Source of the DNA: Apoda limacodes
Taxonomy: Eukaryota > Arthropoda > Insecta > Lepidoptera > Limacodidae
Direction of reading: 5' to 3'
Length of the DNA: 64,000 nucleotides
Assembly (NCBI GenBank): GCA_946406115.1
Contig: OX291553.1
Span: 4,469,001 to 4,533,000, forward strand
Part shown: positions 1-12,019 of the stretch, one piece after another
Layout of the letters: each line of letters begins with the position of its first letter
Numbering within the stretch: the stretch's first letter is position 1
Notes under the pieces: generated by a model
What the model saw: only the letters and a program-made list of their open reading frames with translations
What the model was told of the DNA's origin: nothing
The model's database searches: none
Program-made: the position numbers and the translations under genes

Positions 1-590
1 AAACATCCCAACATCTATTTCTCTGTAACGTGTTAAAAAAAACGATAAAATTAAACAGAAAACTATTTTTTATGTTGTTATTTCACTGCCCGGAAACAGT
101 GAGAAAATTATTATTAGAATGGTCATTGTTGTCGGTTCCTACCAAATTAGCTATAGATTTGTAATGCTCTGCGCCTCGCACGACGACATTGCTTATTGGT
201 CAACTACTGAATTTGGATGATAACAAAGTTCGGAGTTCAGGCGTTGTAAAAAAATAATATATTTACATTTAAGTGATATAATATTTCATACCTAAAGTGT
301 GAAACAAACTGACCTTTTGTGATTTAAATTTAAAGTAAATAAGAAACTTAGTGATTTGTTGTATTAGCTGATTTAATATTACTTTTCACCTATACTTTTT
401 TACCTATTACATAATCTTTATCATAACCTTTCATTCCTTCAGTCAATAATTAGTAATAGGATAAACAATATGGCATCACATAAAATACATTAACTCATTG
501 ATTTTTATATATTAGATATCGTTATTAAATTCCAGATTACAAAAAAATAATGGTGATAATTTATTTATACTTCGTTTCTGCTCAAAATAT
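1..590. other. AT-rich stretch, nothing recognised
   Basis: I see no open frame, repeat array or RNA gene here. The sequence is AT-rich non-coding DNA. Confidence 0.5.
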
Positions 591-599
591 ACCTAGTAG

Positions 600-800
600 T
601 TTTGGGTGAAAGTCATATCGCTTTTCAGAATACTGACGCTCGAGCCATCCGACAAAATCATACCTGAATAACGTGCGCGCGCCGTCGGGGAAGGGAGGTC
701 ACGCGCCCGCGTCGTGTTCGATAAGGACAGCAACAGTTTAGGAAAGATGTAAACACGCGCGGGCGTCGCGAAGTGTATTCTAGTAAAGTGGCACATATTT
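600..800 (-). other. GC-rich island with a possible minus-strand exon
   Basis: Bases 670-775 are strikingly GC- and CpG-rich compared with the AT-rich surroundings. On the minus strand an ATG frame of 67 codons covers the island, rich in Arg, Ala and Thr, and a donor-like gtatga follows 'ttattcag' near 664. It could be a first exon or promoter-type island of a gene running left out of the window, or part of a repeat. The protein resembles nothing I know. The GC content is seen directly; the gene interpretation is a guess. Confidence 0.2.
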
Positions 801-964
801 TTTATAAAATGAAGTAGGATATATTTCTAATAAAATAAAGATAGACATATTATATAATATGATATCATGAGAGTCTAGTATGAAACTCCACTGTTTTTAT
901 TTCTAGTAAATACTCTTTACGTAAAACATTACTCTGTGTTCAGACTAATTTTCATAAGATGTAC

Positions 965-1095
965 AGTGCAACAAACTTTTTTGACCGTCTGATCTTGAGT
1001 ATTTGGTCGCCAGTGTTATTTTAAGTTCACACCATTACAATATGGCGACTGCAGTTTTGATTTTAGACCACCGGGTCACAAAAGTTTGTTGCACT
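965..1095. repeat. Palindromic MITE-like element, 22-bp inverted ends
   Basis: The left arm 965-986 and right arm 1074-1095 are inverted copies matching at 21 of 22 positions, and weaker complementarity continues inward, so the whole 131 bp could fold back. It has no coding capacity. No clear target-site duplication is visible, so the transposon superfamily is open. Confidence 0.6.
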
Positions 1096-1099
1096 ATTA

Positions 1100-1785
1100 G
1101 GTATATGTACTATGTTTTATACCTATATTTTACCTATTTAAAATTCAAACGACTAAATGGATTTCGTTCATTGCGACATTGTATGATTTGACGTGATAAA
1201 AGATAACAAGGCGACATTAAAACGAACAAACTTGTTAATATTTCATTTAATAATGCAAAATGGGAATCATTTAAAAAACTCATCATATTGATTCTGAAAA
1301 TATATATTTGTGATGAAGTGCACCTAAATGATAATAATAAATTAATAATAAGTTTCCATTGTTTTTAATGTCGTAGTTTTAAGTCGGGTATTATGTTGTT
1401 TTTTTTTTAATTTTTATATTTAATTTTTTATTGGCCTTAAGTATGTAGGCTTTTATATGAAGTGAACGAATATTATTGATATTTTTGAATCAGTTTACAT
1501 AAATCTTAAATTTTAAGAGCTAACAAATAATAAAACGTATGAATAATCTATAACACCTAAAAGGTAAATAAATAAGTACTTAAAGCTGTCATATAATTCA
1601 AATATAATACGTACAAAAATAATAGCTTTACACTTAAATGAAGTATAATACAGAATACGAACATACATACATATTCACGCATTATGATAAAATATTTTTT
1701 GTAATTAACTTCCACATTTAACTGTTTCTGATATTTTACTTAGTTTTTATTACACGCTTTTATTTAGTTTCACTTGACCGTTGTC
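1100..1785. other. AT-rich stretch, nothing recognised
   Basis: Low-complexity AT-rich sequence with poly-T runs. The only frames are short shadows. Confidence 0.5.
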
Positions 1786-2300
1786 TGTCTGTTATGAAAT
1801 CTTGCAAGTTAAATTTAAATCACTTTTCGGTTTCCGATTGAGCTGAAATTTTGCACGCATATGTATATCCTATGACAATGCAGTATTATGATGACATGGA
1901 GTTGATCTGATGATGGAGCTGAAAGGTGGCCATGGGAACTCTGTTATTAAACGACACAGCCCATCCAAGGTCTGCTGATGGAGCTGGAAGGTTGCTATAA
2001 GAACTCCGTTACAAAACGACATAACCCCATTGATTTTGGGCCCCTATGAATCGTCTTGAGTACTTTGCCTCTAAATGGTATCTAGGGTCTGATGATGGAG
2101 CTGGCAGGTGTACGTAGGAAGTCCGCAATAAAACGACACAATCACATCGATTGGGCTCGTTTGATTTGTCTTTGCGTTTACTTTAGTCCTTAATGGTAGC
2201 CAGGGTTGGATGATGAAGCAAGAAGGTTGCCATAGGATCTCCGTAATAAAACGACGTAACCCTATCTTTTGAGTCGTCTTGATGAGCACTTTAGTCCTAG
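1786..2300. repeat. Dispersed repeat with internal ~117-bp tandem units
   Basis: The motif 'tgatggagctg' or a close variant recurs near 1911, 1976, 2093 and 2211. Each is followed by a 'tggccataggaactccgttattaaaacgac'-type segment. Spacings are 65, 117 and 117 bp, giving about three full units and one shortened one. The leading part ('attgagctgaaattttgca', 1838-1856) recurs at 46140-46170, so the family is dispersed. It is not coding. Confidence 0.6.
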
Positions 2301-3249
2301 ATAATATCCATATGCAACCCGATCAGATTTGGGAAAATCCATTTGTTATGAATGTGAATTCTATTGCATTAGATGGATGGCCCAATGCTAAGGTGGGCAC
2401 GTGCCAAGGGGTGGATGGTATGAGGGTGTATAAACATGTCATATCGCTGACGTTGAGCCTCAGGGTACCAGGGCGAACCCTGTTGTACTGAAGCCCTTAC
2501 CCCCAACAATGGACCTCTGGGGGGACGGACCATTAATGTCCTAATACTATTATTTTTATTATTATTATGCATTCTGGACCACTTTGATACAAGTGTTACA
2601 CTTATGCATGTCATTATTACACATGACATACAATGATAAGTACCAAGCTGCTGTAAAGGGGCATTGTCATTAAATAATTAACAAATTTTTATTATAGTTT
2701 TTTTCACCTGTGCAGAAGCATCGTCAAAATTTGATTTTATAAATCTAGAACAAATAATCATAATATTAGAATAATAAAAGCTGCTGTACAGGGGCATTGT
2801 TAATTTGAAAATACTATATAATGCAATTTATTTAATAAGTTTGTCAGTATATGCACACATACACATGTAATAAAAAAAATAATTAAATATTAGTTAAAAA
2901 CTATTTTATCTGTCAAAATTTCGTTCGCGCTGTAATATGCTTTTTCCCATAACTTTTCCTTTAGTAATTTTTAAATTTAGTTTCTAATAAATCATTTAAT
3001 TCTTTTGACAGATGATTATAAAATTTGTCACAATTCATCAAAAAGGTTGGTTTTACTTGATTTTTGACAACCGTGTTTTTGGAAGAACAAGTTTGTCTCT
3101 TGACCTTGTGAGAGAATTGTGAACATCACTATTTTTATCAAATTTGTGTAAGATTAACGGGTATACAAAATATTGGCTAGTATATATTGAAACGGCTTAG
3201 TAAGTATGTCAACATTTTTAAAGACTTGTCTTAAAGATGATCTTAACCT
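2300..3249. other. No gene recognised
   Basis: Mixed sequence with a slightly GC-richer patch at 2390-2540 that could belong to a repeat tail. A 'gctgctgta(c/a)aggggcattgt' segment occurs twice (near 2650 and 2780). The frames here overlap on both strands and look like chance. Confidence 0.4.
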
Positions 3250-4400
3250 TTTTTTTCAGTGTACCTCTGTTTGGATTACGAAATTATTATGCTTAGTTTT
3301 ATTAAGTCTGGAAAACAACCCTTTTCAATGCAACAATTAAGTACATACGCTAGGAATGGTGCTAAAATTACAATACCAGTACCTATGACTTTAACGGACA
3401 TTGCCCAAAAATCTTTAGTTTTATGTTGGTTTTGGGAATGAAACGTTTTGAATATTATTACTTTAGATTTTTTTTTGAAAAGAAAATCATCCTTGACAAT
3501 CTCTACGTTTTCGCTTAAAATTTGACAAGCTAAAGTTGTACTACAGTCTAAAGATTTTGTGCAAAGAATCGGGATTTTGCTTAAGAAAGCCACAAACTTG
3601 TTAGCAACTAGAAGTTCATCTTTCAAAAGTTTGTACGTATTAATCAGTTTTAATTTTGGTTTTTTTGTTTAAATTTACCAGTTTCTTTTTTTAATTATAT
3701 TCCTTACTGTTTTTATCTTGTTATAAGATTTTTTATCTTGTTTCTCAATGATAACGCTTTAGCTTTTTGGGAAACTGCTTTAAAAAGTTTACTATATTTG
3801 AACACGTAATCTACAAATGTCCTTTGTGTATTATAAGCTTCCCTGGCATAAAGCTTATATAATGTATCTCTGCTTTTTCGGATTCCTTTGGTAGCCCAGT
3901 CATTGAAATTACGTTTGCTTTTATATAAAACTAGAGTAAGATTGTCATCAAAATTACATCTAAGTTGCTTGAATTTTGTCATAAAAAATATTGGGATCAC
4001 TACTATTTAAATCTAGTACACAAAGGTCTTTTGTAATGTTTGCTTTAAATGTTTCTATATTTTTGTTAGACATAGATCTATATTTTGACATAGAAACTGG
4101 TACCTTTATTACCATAGGTAATTTGACAATTTTACTCATGTGGTCGAAATCAAAACAAGTTACCATACAAAAAATCATAATTTCTGTGTAACTTGTGTAC
4201 ACATTGTCGATACAAGTTGCTGCAGTGTCTGTTAGGCATGTGGGTAAGGAAAAAATGTATGCATGTCAAAACACATAAATAAATTCATCATTCTGTTTTT
4301 CATTGAAATATTTACATTATAGTCGCCACATACAATCACGTTCTTTTTATTACATTTTTTTAAACTGTCTCCATTACTGATTCAAAATCCATTACTCGTC
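3250..4400 (-). mobile_element. Jockey-like non-LTR retrotransposon relic (endonuclease to RT start)
   Basis: Three minus-strand frame fragments lie in the order expected of a non-LTR retrotransposon ORF2. An endonuclease motif (V-C-G-D-Y-N-V-N, near 4325-4350) comes first. A basic linker follows, with a D-W-A-T-K-G-I-R-x-S-R segment (3713-4000). The start of the reverse transcriptase comes last, with K-T-K-D-F-W-A-M-S-V and A-P-F-L-A-Y-V-L-N-C-C-I-E-x-G-x-F-P-D motifs (3276-3626). Frames change between the pieces and the catalytic RT core is absent, so this is a dead, truncated copy. Assignment to the Jockey side rests on the remembered look of the pre-RT segment. Confidence 0.7.
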
Positions 4401-5855
4401 GGAACAACATTATTAAAAATCCCAAACCATAAACATAAAAAGTTAAAAATTTTTTTTTACAATTTGACGGCAAGAGGAATAAAGAAGGTGTATAGAACTT
4501 TTGTTAAAAAAAAAGGGTATTAAATGGAATATTTATTATCAGAATGAAATTATTTTGACTGCAGTTGCAAAAAAAAAATTACATAAAAGATCATCGTAAT
4601 AAACAAATTAGTAGATATTAAATTATTCTAATTTCTCAGAACAAAAATTGAAAATTCACACAAAAGAAAATTATAAAGGTATTACCATGTTTCGCATAAT
4701 CAATTTATAGTACCTAATCAGTAATTTATCAGACTATTATCTTTAAATGCTGAAAACTATAAAAAGTTACATGTGCTCTGATATTCACAGTTCTGTGGAT
4801 CTATTTATATGAAACTACTTGAGTGTACGGGCATCGTTTACGGTTTCGGCGTCATGTTAAACGCAATTATGATTGGTATGTTCATTTTATTTGTTTTGAA
4901 ATTGTCATTCAGTTTAAATATACTAAATTTCTAACATTTTACCAAACTTTTACCAAAACCATTTAAATATTTAACTGTAAGTTAACAAATGTATTTATAG
5001 GTATTATATATGTATTTATATATGAATAAATACGATATTATATTTAATGTATATGTATTTATTTTACTTGACTATTATCTTTAGTTTAAAATATAATTTA
5101 TACTATAAGATGCTCTATTTCAATGTAATTTACCTAGGTATTAATTTAATTATGCAACCCAAAGGTTGTCTGATAGAGATCGCTTATAAGCGATAAAACC
5201 ACCCGATAGTTTTTTTCTTAAAATTTTAATTTGTTTATAATTCATTTTTGGTGTGCACTAAAGAATTTATTTATCTATCTAACTACCTGGCATGTCAATC
5301 ATGCGAACGTTGGTTCACGATGGCTTACACTTAAAAAAATGGTATTAATTGTATACAATCTCTACCGCCTATCTCCCCTCAACATCTGCTCTCACCTTTT
5401 CCACCTATATCCCGACTCTCCACGCTCAATTAACACCGAAAACACACAAATTAGTGTTCTAACGCTCACGCTCCAATTATTGTTGAATTTGACTGCATGA
5501 GCACATCTTACCAAAGTTTTAATCTTAATCGGGCGATTTTCTTATTCACTACAAATTTATTCCCAAGTACATTGTAATCTGTATTATTTTTGTACTCACA
5601 GTCACTCTAGGAAATCAGCAATCTTTATTTCTGTTAAACTTAAGGTAGCCTATAAGCCAAAAATTGTAAAAAGACCTAAAATTGTTCATTTATCCACCAA
5701 AACATGTAGAATTACAAATTACTTACCGCATTTAGACAGTCTTAAAAAGGTCACAGGTACGAAACCTGGCATGCCCAGGATTTTGTTCTAAACAATTTCC
5801 GCCCAAACCTGACTTACTGCTTACAGTTAGTCAGGAACTGGCAATCGGGTATATT
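4401..5855. other. AT-rich non-coding stretch
   Basis: Poly-A and poly-T rich sequence. An 89-codon plus-strand frame at 5231-5500 has no recognisable motif and no splice or promoter context, so I do not call it a gene. Confidence 0.4.
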
Positions 5856-6450
5856 ATTCTGTCCCAGGTCTTTAATTTTATAAATTACTACTTTCAAGCT
5901 GGTAATTACCGACCTCAGGGACATATGTATAAAAAGTCTCCTTAGTGAAACTGCAATGCATTGATGAGTGCATTAGTGAGTGGCGGACGTATTTAATATT
6001 GTTTGAAGTAAAAAAGAGAAAACAATAAAGTTAAAAGTTAGTGATGGAAACAAAAACTGTAAATTGTGGCGAGAATCGACAGAATTAAAGCAGGAAATTT
6101 GGGATTTTAAGATGAAATTAGCCATAGCCGATGTCGATATAGAAAAACTTGGTTCTGAAAATTTTCAACTCCTTAATAGTTGAAAAATAGCTATAGTAAA
6201 ATTAAGTTGCTAAAAAGAATAACTTTGGATCCGATTGATAGTACTAAATGTTCAACACCAGTGCGAAAATAGTAGTCACAAACGAATATCTCTACTACAA
6301 TACACATAGAAAATCAAACTCAACTTAATACAAGTTTGAAAAATCAAGAGAAATATATGCAGTTATTATCCCCAAGAAAAGACATACTGACACCTAATGA
6401 GCAGGGTACACAACCCAAAATTACTGGAACGTACAAACCAGCGCCATGTA
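5856..6450 (+). repeat. Direct-repeat end plus degenerate retroelement-like segment
   Basis: Bases 5862-5965 ('ctgtcccaggtctttaattt' through an 'attaccgacct' block) recur at 8842-8945. About 80 bp later a degenerate plus-strand frame with W-R-E-S-T-E-L-K-Q-E follows (about 6070-6180). This arrangement could be an LTR followed by a decayed gag-like region. The repeat pair is seen directly; the LTR reading is inference. Confidence 0.35.
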
Positions 6451-6618
6451 GCTAATAATAATACGCAGTGTGTCGTTTTTCACAGATTAACATTTGATTT
6501 AATATAGATTACATACCGATTTACATAGATTGCGTTAGTCGTCACTTTTATATATTTTGTTATAAGATAAACATTTTCACTTTAAAAAATCAATAAATAA
6601 TCCAAAAACAAAACTTAA

Positions 6619-6850
6619 TCACAAATACTGTGAAACAGGTAAACTGCCAAGTTTTTCTGTGAAATATTTATGTTTACTCGAACCTAAACTTTTAGTGAAA
6701 ATATCTGCTGGCATTTCCAGAAAATCAATTTTAACAAATTTATTTGCTACCGCCTCTCTTATAAAGTGATCCTAATGTCTATGTGTTTTGACCTGCGGTG
6801 AAATATTGGACTCAAGACCAGTTTCTGTGCACTTTAGCTGTCGTTATGTG
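6619..6850 (-). pseudogene. Ty1/copia RNase H C-terminus relic
   Basis: On the minus strand a frame reads S-P-I-F-H-R-R-S-K-H-I-D-I-R, then after a one-base slip H-F-I-R-E-A-V, then L-E-M-P-A-D-I-F-T-K-S-L and a TGA stop at 6621-6619. This is the characteristic end of Ty1/copia polyproteins (RNase H domain, 'RSKHIDIR..FIRE' and 'ADIFTK' motifs). Only about 75 codons remain, with one frameshift and no other pol domain nearby, so it is a fragment of an old copy. Confidence 0.75.
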
Positions 6851-6919
6851 AAGTAATTGGTTGTGAAGTGCTCAAAATTTCAATTATTTATTTTATTCTG
6901 TATATAGCAGCAACAATGT

Positions 6920-7000
6920 TATACATCAGACGGACGAACGGACGGCTAGCGGAGTAATAGGGTCCTGTTTTTACCCTTTAAGTACGGAACCCTAAAAAGG
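6920..7000. repeat. Dispersed lepidopteran-type repeat tail
   Basis: The stretch 'gtaatagggtcctgttttta' followed by a run ending 'gtacggaaccctaaaaa' is a familiar tail of dispersed repeats in moth and butterfly genomes, here preceded by a cggacggacgg run. A related piece ('ggagggttccgtacc') occurs near 34076. Recognition is from memory. Confidence 0.45.
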
Positions 7001-7049
7001 TAAAAAGTCAAATCTAAATGACTACAGACCTGATACAAAAGTACCAAAC

Positions 7050-7345
7050 TTATCCTACTAATATTATAATGGTGAAAGTTACTCAATCACGCTTCAGCCA
7101 CTGGACGGATCGGGAAAAAATTTGGCATACATAAAGGTTAGATCCTGGAATAGCATATAGACTACTTTTTATCGCTAAAATTCAAAAGTTCCTGCGGGAA
7201 TAACTATAACAGAGTTAAACGAACTATTGCTGCACCAGCATGCTATAGCAATTCATTACTTTAACTAATTAATTAATTAGAGTTAATTAAGGAGTTCCAC
7301 GCCGATAATCGAATTTAGCGCTGGCGGAGCCGCTGGCAAAGTCTA
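7050..7345. repeat. Lep1/Helitron-like dispersed repeat
   Basis: It begins with 'cctactaatattataatggt' and contains a 'gaaagttactcaatcacgc' and 'atttggcatacataaaggtt' arrangement followed by 'gttcctgcgggaataac'. Copies of the same family occur at 56205-56350 and 57715-57880. Non-autonomous; no coding content. Confidence 0.5.
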
Positions 7346-7439
7346 GTCTAAAATACATACGTCTTCATGATTTCTTAAGTAAAACCAGGTTTCCAAAAAA
7401 AACTGCTCAACACTTGCGCGTTTAAAATTTATTAAAGCT

Positions 7440-8640
7440 CAGAAAATACGAATAACGGAAAACCTACAGTCGCTATTCTACTTGATATATCGAAAAGTTT
7501 TGATTTTGTTTTAAAAAATAACCTTCTTTATTAGTTACATGGCGCTAGTGGTAAAGCTCAGAAAATTGGTTATCTGACTTCTTAAAAAATAGACAACAAT
7601 GCACGAAAGTTAGGAAAATTTCAATGATAAATGAACAATCAATTAAAAAAGACTACTACCCATATATATTGTATACTCATATAATATTTAACAAATGTGG
7701 TGTGCCGCAAGGTAGAATATTAAGTCCACAGCTGTTTTTGACTTATATTAATGACCTTCCTACTGCTATTGACGAAGAAGTATCCTTTTTGCGGATGACA
7801 CCACAATAATAATAAAATGTGACGATAAAAAAGACTTTGAAAATAAAATTTACGAAGTGATCAAGTGGTTGACAAATTAATGTCTAAACATAAGTTAAAA
7901 AACAAACCAATGTTTTTCAGTTCACTACTTACAATTCAAATAAATTAAAATTACAAGTTAAGTGTAATAACGAGGTAATACTTGAAGTGGAAACTGCTGC
8001 ATTTATTGGAATCAGAATTTAAAAACATAGAAATTGGAAACCACAAATAGATAACGTTTGCAACAAATTAGATCGTTCTGCCTATGCTTGAAACGGGTAA
8101 GACAAACGGGTTCATTAGAAACAGCATTGACAGCGTATCACAGGCACGGGGAATCAGTGTTAAACTACGATCTTCTGTTGCGATATGGGGTAACTCTATT
8201 GACATAAATAGGGCTTTTAAAATTCAAAAAAGGTGTATAAGAGCAACATGCAACGCGTGGGTAAGGGATAATTGTAAAGCTCTATTTCAAAATTTAAAAT
8301 TGTTAACATTAACATGCATGTACATTAGAAATATCCTCAGTTCTTTCCTAAACATTCCAAAATCTGTACCTCAAGGCCGTCAAGAGATAATTTGTAATTA
8401 TGTATGTTTGATATATGGCAATATAAATTGACAATGAGATGCCATCTGATATAAAAGCACTACCATATCATTTAAAAAAAAAAAGATTGACTGGGCGGTT
8501 ATGTATCTCTTATGCATAGAAATGTTTTTATAGTGTCGGAGGATTTCTTAATAATAAAGAACGCGCCTGCTTGTAATAATGATTATAATATGACATGTGA
8601 CTATTGTAATTTTGTATGATTTTTTAAACATTTCTTATTG
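7440..8640 (+). mobile_element. Non-LTR retrotransposon relic (RT C-terminal half)
   Basis: A degenerate plus-strand reverse transcriptase. A D-I-S-K-S-F-like block near 7490 is followed by the G-V-P-Q-G motif (7699-7713) with L-S-P-Q-L-F-L-x-Y-I-N-D-L-P. A frameshift falls at the place of the catalytic F-A-D-D motif (about 7790). A 115-codon frame (8084-8431) carries the thumb-side segment with W-G-N-S-x-D-I-N-R-A-F-x-I-Q-K-R-C-I-R. The same segment appears in the LINE at 61.3-61.6 kb. Stops and frame changes show an inactive copy. Confidence 0.75.
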
Positions 8641-8841
8641 TATTAACATTAATTCTGTCGATAGTTATTAAGAGTTTTTTATTTTTACTGACATTTAAGA
8701 ATTTCATTACTTAATTAATAACTGTATAATTTGCGCACTCTGAATAGGAATAATAGAAGAATCGTGTAAGTACATAAATAATTGATTAACATTATTAGCA
8801 CTTATTCAAGCAAATTTTTTTTTATTATTATTAAAATGATT

Positions 8842-8937
8842 CTGTCCCAGGTCTTTAATTTTACAACTTATCATCTGGTAATTACCGACCTGAAGGACAT
8901 CAGTATATGAAGTCACCTAAGTTTTGTGACGTTAGGC

Positions 8938-8945
<8 letters not shown>
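8842..8945 (+). repeat. Second copy of the 5862-5965 direct repeat
   Basis: It shares 'ctgtcccaggtctttaattt' and an 'attaccgacct' block with 5862-5965, in the same orientation and about 3 kb away. The pair could be remnants of LTRs bracketing 5.9-8.9 kb, but the material between is a mixture of different elements. Confidence 0.5.

Positions 8946-8970
<25 letters not shown>
8942..8970. repeat. (TA)n microsatellite
   Basis: Uninterrupted TA run of about 14 units. Confidence 0.95.
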
Positions 8971-8972
<2 letters not shown>

Positions 8973-10430
8973 ATATAACCTAAGTGCAATACGTAACACT
9001 TAAATTTGTTTATGAATTATATAGCAAAACATACACAATGTTTTGAATGCCGGTAATAGACTGTAATAAAAGTTGTGTTAACTTGCTAAGTAAAAAATTT
9101 TTTTGATCCTAGGCTGAATGTAAAGATGGCAACACTGCTGCTCTTAGTCAATGATTTATGTATTCTTACTGTGCAATCGTTTGTTTCATTGAACAAAACA
9201 AATTAAGTGGATTTTCTCAGTTTTGTTTATAAAGAAGCCCTAATCTTAATTAGTTAAATTAAACTCATCTGTCAAAAATTAATTCCAAAAAAAGATTGGA
9301 AACAGTAAATAATGAAAGAATTTAGAAAATTTCAAACAAATATGTAATAATATTTATATACGTAATGAAATATCAAAATAGAAACACACCCATAAAATAA
9401 TAAAGGTATAAAATTTATCACGCACTTCCTCCTTTCTCACAACGCCAAAAATTTATTAATTATACTATTACGCCGTTTTACCTAAACATTGTGTGCGTTA
9501 TCGACTTTAATCTATATTTCTTTACACAAGTCTCACTATATTTTATCTTTTCGTAATCCCTAACAGGAAATTAAACTGATAAACGAAAGTCATCTTATGT
9601 TGACTTAGTACTAACGCGGTAGACTTCTAAAGCATGCACCAAATCGCACGAATGCATTCCGCAATTTGGTATTTGTCAATTTTTAGTGATTGTTAAAAGT
9701 AGCAAAAGTCGCAGAAGTACTTATTACTGATATCGTAACACTCATCCTCTTGCGGGATGATTTTCTGAGAATCTTCTGTGCTTCGAAGCCATCGGTCCTA
9801 GTGGTTGACAATGGATAGCAGCTAGTTAGCCAAGTAAGAGTCCTTAGGGGTAGCTCAAAAGCTCTACCAGTTCAGTGGCCACTAGCTCGACAATGTCTGC
9901 CAATCCACAGACCCGCATCGCTCATCTGTTTTATACATGAGCGGGACGTTGACAGCTGCCAACTCGTCAACGGCAGACGTCAACGCGTTTAAAACTGACT
10001 GCCACTCCGTGTGTTAGAGCCCTATACGACCGTGGCTCAGACACAGCCTTAATCTTTTTGTTTTAACGCGCTCAGAAACTGCTAGTCAGATTTAAAAATA
10101 TCTTTTTTCATTTGATAGCCCTACTTATAGCGAAGGTTATTTATCATCACTAATAATATTTGAAATGTTATTTAAACATTCGAAAAATGTTCTCGTGGGA
10201 ACACTCGATCGGGATAAAAAGTGGCCTTTGCCAAAACTCAAGTTCATAAACTATCATTGTGCAAAATCGATTCGTTGCTCCGAAAAACAAACCAATAAAC
10301 TAACAAACCAACTAATACAATTTCGCTTTTATAAGTATTTATTATTGCGGTCCACCTGTCAAGCGGACACCTGTGGATGGTTGCAACTCCGGAAATTACT
10401 CACATTTTAAAATCTATTCACTTTTTTCTT
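8971..10430. other. No gene recognised; GC-richer block at 9740-10060
   Basis: Mostly AT-rich. Bases 9740-10060 are less AT-rich and repeat-like, but no long frame, LTR pair or inverted ends can be recognised. An 81-codon plus frame at 10165-10410 lacks any known motif. Confidence 0.35.
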
Positions 10431-10830
10431 GAAGAACCCCCCCATATTAAAATCCGTAAAGAAATCCTTGACAGGGAACTCATTCCACAAATTAAGTTAC
10501 TCTCAAACCACATTGTACGTGAATATTTAGGTTCTTAAGTGTGAGGATGAATTCCCTGCCGATTGCTGGCGGCGTGATAACAGAAATGAGCCGTCGGTAT
10601 TATTTAAACAATTCCCCATTATACGAGCGGCAGAACACACACAGTAACTCAAACTCTTTCTTCAGACTTAAGGGTTTGATATGGCTTGTGAGTTTGGGAT
10701 TGTCAACAAATCTCTTAGCTCTTCGTCAACACGAGGCAAAAAGGCCAAGCTGATATCAGGGTGCACCTGCCCAGGCGGCAGCAATACTCCATATGTGGTG
10801 GAACTGTCGAATAATGAAGCAACGGTCAGA
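10430..10830 (-). mobile_element. LINE 3'-end fragment (WNELP family), minus orientation
   Basis: Homologous along its length to 38740-39060 and 41640-42030. Shared landmarks in plus orientation are 'acagggaactcattccacaa', 'gaatgaattccctgccgat'-type and 'aagctgatatcagggtgcac'. On the minus strand the best copies encode the C-terminal F-x-L-W-N-E-L-P motif of lepidopteran LINEs; this copy is decayed. Confidence 0.6.
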
Positions 10831-12015
10831 CGTAGTTCATCGGTCTTATATACATAAGATAAAACGGCACATCGACGTGTTTTTTTCAAGAAAAAGCTTT
10901 TTTTGTCGTAAATTTTGCTAGGATTTGCCACTAGTGGGCGCTGCAGCACAAACGGCAGAACGTTTTGCCCCTTCCGTTGCTTTTGCTCTACCAACCGCTT
11001 CACCACTCACCCGCGCTCGTTTTGGCTTAGCCTGCTTTCTAGTCAAAAAGAATTTTACAACGCTTACATTAGTTTCATTTTGTTTGACCGGCTCCAAAAG
11101 ATCATAGTGTGATGTCAAATTACCTATAATCTCCTTTAAGATTTGGGCTATCAAACGCAACAAAACAACAAATCCTTCAGCTTTATTATGTTAGTATAGA
11201 CAGATATAAACTTTAGGTAGGCACAGATTTAAGATTTCGCTATTCCTAAACTGAACACACGTGTTCTCGAATTTTACTTTGAGAGTAACGACAAAACAAC
11301 AACAAGAGTTACCAAGAAAAATGACACAGTCAGTATCAGATAAAAAATGACCAGTAGCTAATAACTTCTGCGTATCTACGCTAACTAGTAGATAAAACTA
11401 ATACCATTATCTGTTACAAAAAACCAAGATCCCTTGACATTCACCTATTATGGTTTTTAATCGTTCACGCACATTTTAGATAAGACGTATTGATTTGAAA
11501 TTCGTTAAATCGTGTCCGGATTAGATTTCAAAGGGTCATCAACGCGCAAGTTATGCCTTTACTGTTATAATCACTCGGACGATATTCTTGTTTGGCATCT
11601 TGGTGTGAAAAATTTGCTAGCTTAATTTTTTTTGTTTTTTACCATTTTCCTTGAACACTTTGGGATCATTGTCACGAGAAACTCATAGATGACACAGAAA
11701 AATAAAAAAACTGATTAGTTAAAGTGTTTTGCACAAGGATTTTATATCGTCCAACGTAGAAACGCTGCCAACATTCTAGATATTCTTCCGCAAAACTGTT
11801 CCAACAGGTTCATTATTTATAGTAATTACTAACTTTTACCCGAAGCTCCGCCCGCAGGAAATTCTACGGCAACTCCTATATATAAGGTTTTATGAGGAAG
11901 AAGAGGAGTGTCTTGTAAGGAAGCTTGCTATAGCAAGCTATAGCTGTAGCCATTGTTTCGTCAACTTGGATTCGGTTCTTGTCATTAACTCGGTAACTTA
12001 AATATTCCGAGATAA
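10831..12015. other. Unexplained, partly GC-richer interval
   Basis: Bases 10915-11110 are GC-richer and carry overlapping frames on both strands (a 112-codon frame and an 81-codon frame on the minus strand). None has a recognisable motif, and overlap on both strands suggests repeat-derived sequence. 'acccgaagctccgcccgcag' near 11838 resembles the end of Lep1-like repeats. Confidence 0.3.
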
Positions 12016-12019
12016 ATAA

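Noticed and set aside
5231..5500. 89-codon plus-strand frame
   Set aside because: No motif, no homologous copy in the window and no plausible gene context; length is within chance expectation for 64 kb.
10668..11163. Two minus-strand frames of 112 and 81 codons
   Set aside because: They overlap frames on the other strand in a GC-richer repeat-like patch, share homology with a LINE tail at one end and show no known motif.
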